A stretch of DNA of 64,000 bases from assembly GCA_963709505.1 (NCBI GenBank), contig CAVPXC010000016.1:1-64000 (forward strand), written 5' to 3'. Source of the DNA: CAVPXC01 sp963709505. GTDB taxonomy: Bacteria > Chloroflexota > Anaerolineae > JAAEKA01. Every line of letters begins with the position of its first letter. The stretch's first letter is position 1. Below, in pieces: positions 61,040-64,000 of this stretch. Made by a program: the position numbers and the translations under genes. Under the pieces are notes generated by a model that saw nothing but the letters and a program-made list of their open reading frames with translations, was not told where the DNA came from and did no database searches.

Positions 61040-61712
61040 ATGACCCACGACGAGTTCGTTCCATTGGACTTCCACGAGTTCCCGCCCGACGAGATGCAGC
61101 AGCGGGCCGCCGACTTTTATGCCGAGATGCGGCGCCGGCGCACGGTGCGCGCGTTTTCCGACCGGCCGCTGCCGGCCGAGGTCATCGAAGATTGCCTGCG
61201 CACGGCCGGCACTGCGCCCAGCGGCGCCAATCTGCAGCCCTGGCACTTCGTCGTCGTGACCGACCCGGCCGTCAAACAACGCATTCGCCTGGCCGCCGAA
61301 GCCGAAGAGCAGGAATTCTACCAGCGGCCGCGCGCCGCAGGAGTGGCTCGATGCACTGGCGCCCCTCGGCACCGATCCACACAAACCATTTCTGGAGACC
61401 GCACCCACCCTGATCGCCATCTTTGCGCAGAGCTACGGCTTTTTGCCCGATGGCCGCAAAGTCAAACATTATTACGTTCAGGAGTTGGTCGGCATCGCCA
61501 CTGGCATGCTGATTGCTGCGCTGCATCACGCCGGGCTGGCAACGTTGACCCACACACCCAGCCCGATGGCCTTTTTGAACGAGATTCTGGACCGGCCCGC
61601 GCACGAGCGCCCGTTTCTGCTCCTGGTGGTGGGCTACCCGGCCGAAGGCGCTCAGGTGCCGGTGCATGCCATGAACAAGAAGCCTTTGCAGGAGATTGTC
61701 ACTTTTGTGTAG
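61040..61712 (+). CDS. Nitroreductase / iodotyrosine-deiodinase-like flavoprotein (frameshifted)
   Basis: N-terminal half MRRRRTVRAFSDRPLPAEVI and GTAPSGANLQPWHFVVV. From about 61332 the frame shifts; the end LIAIFAQSYGFLPDGRKVKH and LATLTHTPSPMAFLNEILDR stops at 61712. It resembles nitroreductase-fold FMN proteins of the iodotyrosine-deiodinase branch. Sits in the aromatic amino-acid cluster. Role unknown. Confidence 0.7.
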
Positions 61713-61725
61713 CTTATCGAAACCG

Positions 61726-61879
61726 GTAACCGTTCACCCGTCATTCCCGCTTTCAGCGGGAATCCATGTTGCTCGAACTGATTACCGGCTTATACGAGAA
61801 CAACGGGTAGCCAGTGTCGACGTGAAACGAAAACGCAGATGGATTCCCGCTTTCGCGGGAATGACGGGTGAACGGTTAC
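61726..61879. repeat. MITE-like palindrome, family A copy 3, with 9-bp target duplication
   Basis: 154 bp with ends GTAACCGTTCACCCGTCATT and its mirror ending at 61879. TCGAAACCG stands directly before (61717-61725) and after (61880-61888), a clean 9-bp direct repeat. Inserted between the nitroreductase and the phenylalanine hydroxylase ribosome site. Confidence 0.8.
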
Positions 61880-61906
61880 TCGAAACCGTACAAGGAGGTA
61901 CGAACC

Positions 61907-62684
61907 GTGGATAGTACGATCTTTACCAACGAACAACACAAGGTTTGGCGAACGCTTTACGCCAACATGACGCCGCGCACCGAGCGCTATGCCTGCCGGC
62001 AGTGGCTGGAGGGCTTCGAGCTGCTGTCGCTGCCGGAGGAGCGCATCCCGTCGCTTGACACGCTTGAACCAGCGCATCACACCGCGTACCGGCTGGTGGA
62101 CTAAACGCACCACCATTCGCTATTCCGACGCAGTGCCGTGGTATCATCACTTCGCGCAGAAGATCTTTCTGGTGACCGATTTCATCCGGCCATCGCAGGA
62201 GCTGGACTTCACGCCGGAGCCGGACATGTTCCACGACATCTACGGGCATCTGCCTTTCATGACCCTGCCCGAGTACGCCGAGCTGCAGGAGATGTTTGCC
62301 CCGGCCTTTTTGCGTGCCACAGCCGAGCAGCGCGAGGCCATCAAACGGCTGGCCTGGTTCAGCACCGAGTTTGGCCTGATCCGCGAGCGCGGCAACGTCA
62401 AAGCCTTCGGCGCCGGGCTGACCTCCTCCGCCGGCGAGATGGAGCACGTGATGTCCGGCAGGACTCCCCTGCTGCCCTACACCGTCGAGAACGTGATCGA
62501 ACACAACAAGGCGATCTTCAGCTACAACAACGCTCTGTTCGTCTTCGACTCGCTGGACGCCCTGAAGGCCGAGCTGGCCCGCTACTTCACCCCCATCCTG
62601 GCGCAACCGCTGCGCGATGACGGCTATCGCGGGGCGGATTGGAACCTGCGCGAGTACGCGGAAGTGCTGAATGCTGAGCGATGA
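61907..62684 (+). CDS. phhA: Phenylalanine 4-hydroxylase (frameshifted)
   Basis: GTG start at 61907 with AAGGAGG. N-terminal part VWRTLYANMTPRTERYACRQ. Near 62063 one extra T breaks the frame; it resumes as LNQRITPRTGWWTKRTTIRY. The iron site is in DMFHDIYGHLPF (two His) and a Glu in FSTEFGL. Total about 260 residues. It makes tyrosine from phenylalanine with a pterin cofactor; the pterin recycling gene is not in view. Confidence 0.8.
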
Positions 62685-62733
62685 GTGATGAGTTTCCGGA
62701 CATTCATCACTCATCGCTCAGCATTCAGCACTT
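62662..62733. repeat. 30-bp perfect inverted repeat over the hydroxylase stop
   Basis: Arms of 30 bases (62662-62691 and 62704-62733; both contain GTGCTGAATGCTGAGCGATG or its complement) with a 12-base loop. The stop codon lies in the left arm. It is a terminator-like or processing hairpin between the hydroxylase and HPPD. Confidence 0.7.
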
Positions 62734-62771
62734 AGCCCTTATCGTTCATAGTTTTCTAGGAGCACAGAACC

Positions 62772-63908
62772 ATGGATACAACAACCACTGCCCCAAGCAA
62801 CGGCGCCCGGCCCATGGCCGAGGAGGCCGACTTCCTGCAGCTCAAGGCCATCGACCACGTGCATTGGTGGGTGGGCAACGCCAAACAGACGATGTACTAT
62901 TGGTGGAAGGCCTTCGGCTTCAAGCCGGTGGCCTACTCCGGCCTGGAGACCGGCAACCGGAGCTTTGCGTCCTACGTGCTTGAGTCGGGCACGATCCGCT
63001 TCGTCGTCTCGGCGGCCTATGGCCCCAGCAGCGAGATCGCCGCGCATCAACTCGTGCACGGCGACGGCGTCAAGGTCATCGCCCTGGCCGTCGACGACGT
63101 AGCACAGGCCTATCGCGAGACCACAGCGCGCGGCGGCGTGAGCGCCTGGGCCCCGCGTGAGGAGCAGGACGAGCACGGGATTCTGCGAACCTCGGCCATT
63201 CGCACCTACGGCGAAGTGCTGCACGTCTTCGTCGACCGCAGCGACTATCACGGCGCCTTTGCGCCGACCTATCGAGCGCTGGACCTGCCGGCGGAGCCCG
63301 CCGGCTTGGCGGCCCTCGACCACATGGTGGGCAATGTGCAGTTGGGCAAGATGAACCACTGGGTCAATTTCTACCATCAGGTCATGGGCTTCCGCCAGCT
63401 GATCCACTTCGACGACCAGGATATCAGCACCGAGTACTCGGCTTTGATGTCCAAGGTGATGCAAAACGGCAGCGGCCGGATCAAGTTTCCGATCAACGAG
63501 CCGGCCGACGGCAAGCGGCGCAGCCAGATCGAGGAATATCTCGACTACTACATGGGCCCCGGTGTCCAACACGTGGCCATGGCCACCGGCGACATCCTCC
63601 AAACCGTGCGCACCCTCAAGAGCCGCGGGATCGAGTTTCTACGGGTGCCCGAAACCTACTACGATCTGCTGCCCGAACGGGTGGGCAAGATCAACGAGGA
63701 CATGGCGACGATCCGCGAGCTTGGCATTCTGGTCGATCGCGACGACGAGGGCTATCTGTTGCAGATCTTCTCCCGCCCGCTACAGGACCGGCCCACGGCC
63801 TTCATCGAGGTCATCGAGCGCCACGGCAGCCGCGGCTTCGGCAAGGGCAACTTCAAAGCGCTGTTCGAGGCGCTGGAGATCGAGCAGGAGAAGAGGGGGA
63901 ATTTGTGA
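62772..63908 (+). CDS. hppD: 4-hydroxyphenylpyruvate dioxygenase
   Basis: 378 residues. Iron ligands His184 (LDHMVGN), His267 (GVQHVAM) and Glu346 (FIEVIER). N-terminal VOC half without metal ligands, C-terminal catalytic half and C-terminal helix GRGFGKGNFKALFEALEIEQ-like, all as in bacterial HPPD. Converts 4-hydroxyphenylpyruvate to homogentisate. Together with the upstream aminotransferase and hydroxylase it gives the route phenylalanine to tyrosine to homogentisate. Confidence 0.9.
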   Translation: MDTTTTAPSNGARPMAEEADFLQLKAIDHVHWWVGNAKQTMYYWWKAFGFKPVAYSGLETGNRSFASYVLESGTIRFVVSAAYGPSSEIAAHQLVHGDGVKVIALAVDDVAQAYRETTARGGVSAWAPREEQDEHGILRTSAIRTYGEVLHVFVDRSDYHGAFAPTYRALDLPAEPAGLAALDHMVGNVQLGKMNHWVNFYHQVMGFRQLIHFDDQDISTEYSALMSKVMQNGSGRIKFPINEPADGKRRSQIEEYLDYYMGPGVQHVAMATGDILQTVRTLKSRGIEFLRVPETYYDLLPERVGKINEDMATIRELGILVDRDDEGYLLQIFSRPLQDRPTAFIEVIERHGSRGFGKGNFKALFEALEIEQEKRGNL

Positions 63909-64000
63909 GATAGTGAAGTAGTGTCGAGAGTGTCGGAGTGGAGGTCAGAGTGTCAGGTGGCGGAATGGCAATGGCAAGAGGAAGTTAGGGCTTTTCAAAA

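Noticed and set aside
1..64000. tRNA, rRNA, riboswitch search by eye
   Set aside because: No T-loop GGTTCGA pattern with a matching cloverleaf and no known riboswitch core was found; small RNAs cannot be excluded.

Overview
The window reads as one stretch of a GC-rich, free-living bacterium. The gene content points to the phylum Chloroflexota (Anaerolineae/Caldilineae type). Signs of this are the Pro-Thr/TPTPV linkers in secreted proteins, the cyclase/AAA/TPR regulator next to a ~72-residue small protein, a DUF418/TetR pair, a CAP-DNRLRE secreted protein, and many DinB, VOC, DUF1801 and YdeI-like singletons. This is inference; no rRNA or tRNA gene was found to anchor it. No CRISPR array, phage module or origin was seen.

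Layout. 1-5.4 kb: a partial gene, an HNH-endonuclease relic, an AAA ATPase with a broken partner, and two tandem alanine-dehydrogenase/PNT-like genes. 5.5-10.3 kb: TetR-controlled small membrane-protein modules, an NmrA-like gene, an MBL relic and an SDR. 10.4-12.4 kb: orphan HigA and HicB antitoxins and an Rnl5-type RNA ligase. 12.5-20.6 kb: a 1,621-residue subtilase-like secreted protein, its small neighbour and a divergent cyclase-ATPase-TPR regulator. 20.8-24.4 kb: SDR, deleted cytochrome P450, truncated glycosyltransferase, DUF418 and TetR. 24.5-30 kb: Rpn-like nuclease, EVE-MarR pair, YdeI, LLM oxidoreductase and histidine phosphatase. 30-36.4 kb: a DM13 lipoprotein, then a group with integron attC-like sites carrying a GGCT-like gene, rifampin ADP-ribosyltransferase, an immunity-like protein, a lactonase and a kinase. 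36.4-39.5 kb: gene remnants around an alpha-L-fucosidase split by an IS1380-like element with a 5-bp target duplication. 39.8-48.6 kb: a long mostly co-directional run of small detoxification or repair-type genes (VOC, DHFR-like, hydrolase, DUF1801, DUF4287, AlkZ-like, DinB, DUF3224, BNR repeat + MoaD/ThiS). 48.8-53.3 kb: serine hydrolase, PadR and a CAP/TPTPV/DNRLRE secreted protein. 54-58 kb: a TetR-headed flavodoxin/ABA4-like operon. 58-59 kb: a dead methyltransferase-MarR operon with a live-looking promoter. 59-63.9 kb: a phenylalanine/tyrosine catabolic cluster (Lrp/AsnC, aminotransferase, nitroreductase, phenylalanine 4-hydroxylase, HPPD).

Two themes run through the window. First, there is much decay: in-frame internal deletions (P450, SRPBCC), chimeras (methyltransferase-MarR, DUF1905-fucosidase, membrane protein-fucosidase) and about ten genes broken by single-base shifts. 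Some of those shifts may be indel errors of a long-read assembly, so treat them with caution. Second, short palindromic MITE-like repeats are common. One copy has a clean 9-bp and another an 8-bp target duplication, and they sit at gene ends and leaders.

The most unusual structures are the attC-like sites around the arr/lactonase/kinase genes, the MITE families with target duplications, the near-identical 564-bp domain duplication in the CAP protein, and two identically placed LexA-like boxes over the promoters of the 39.8-48 kb run.
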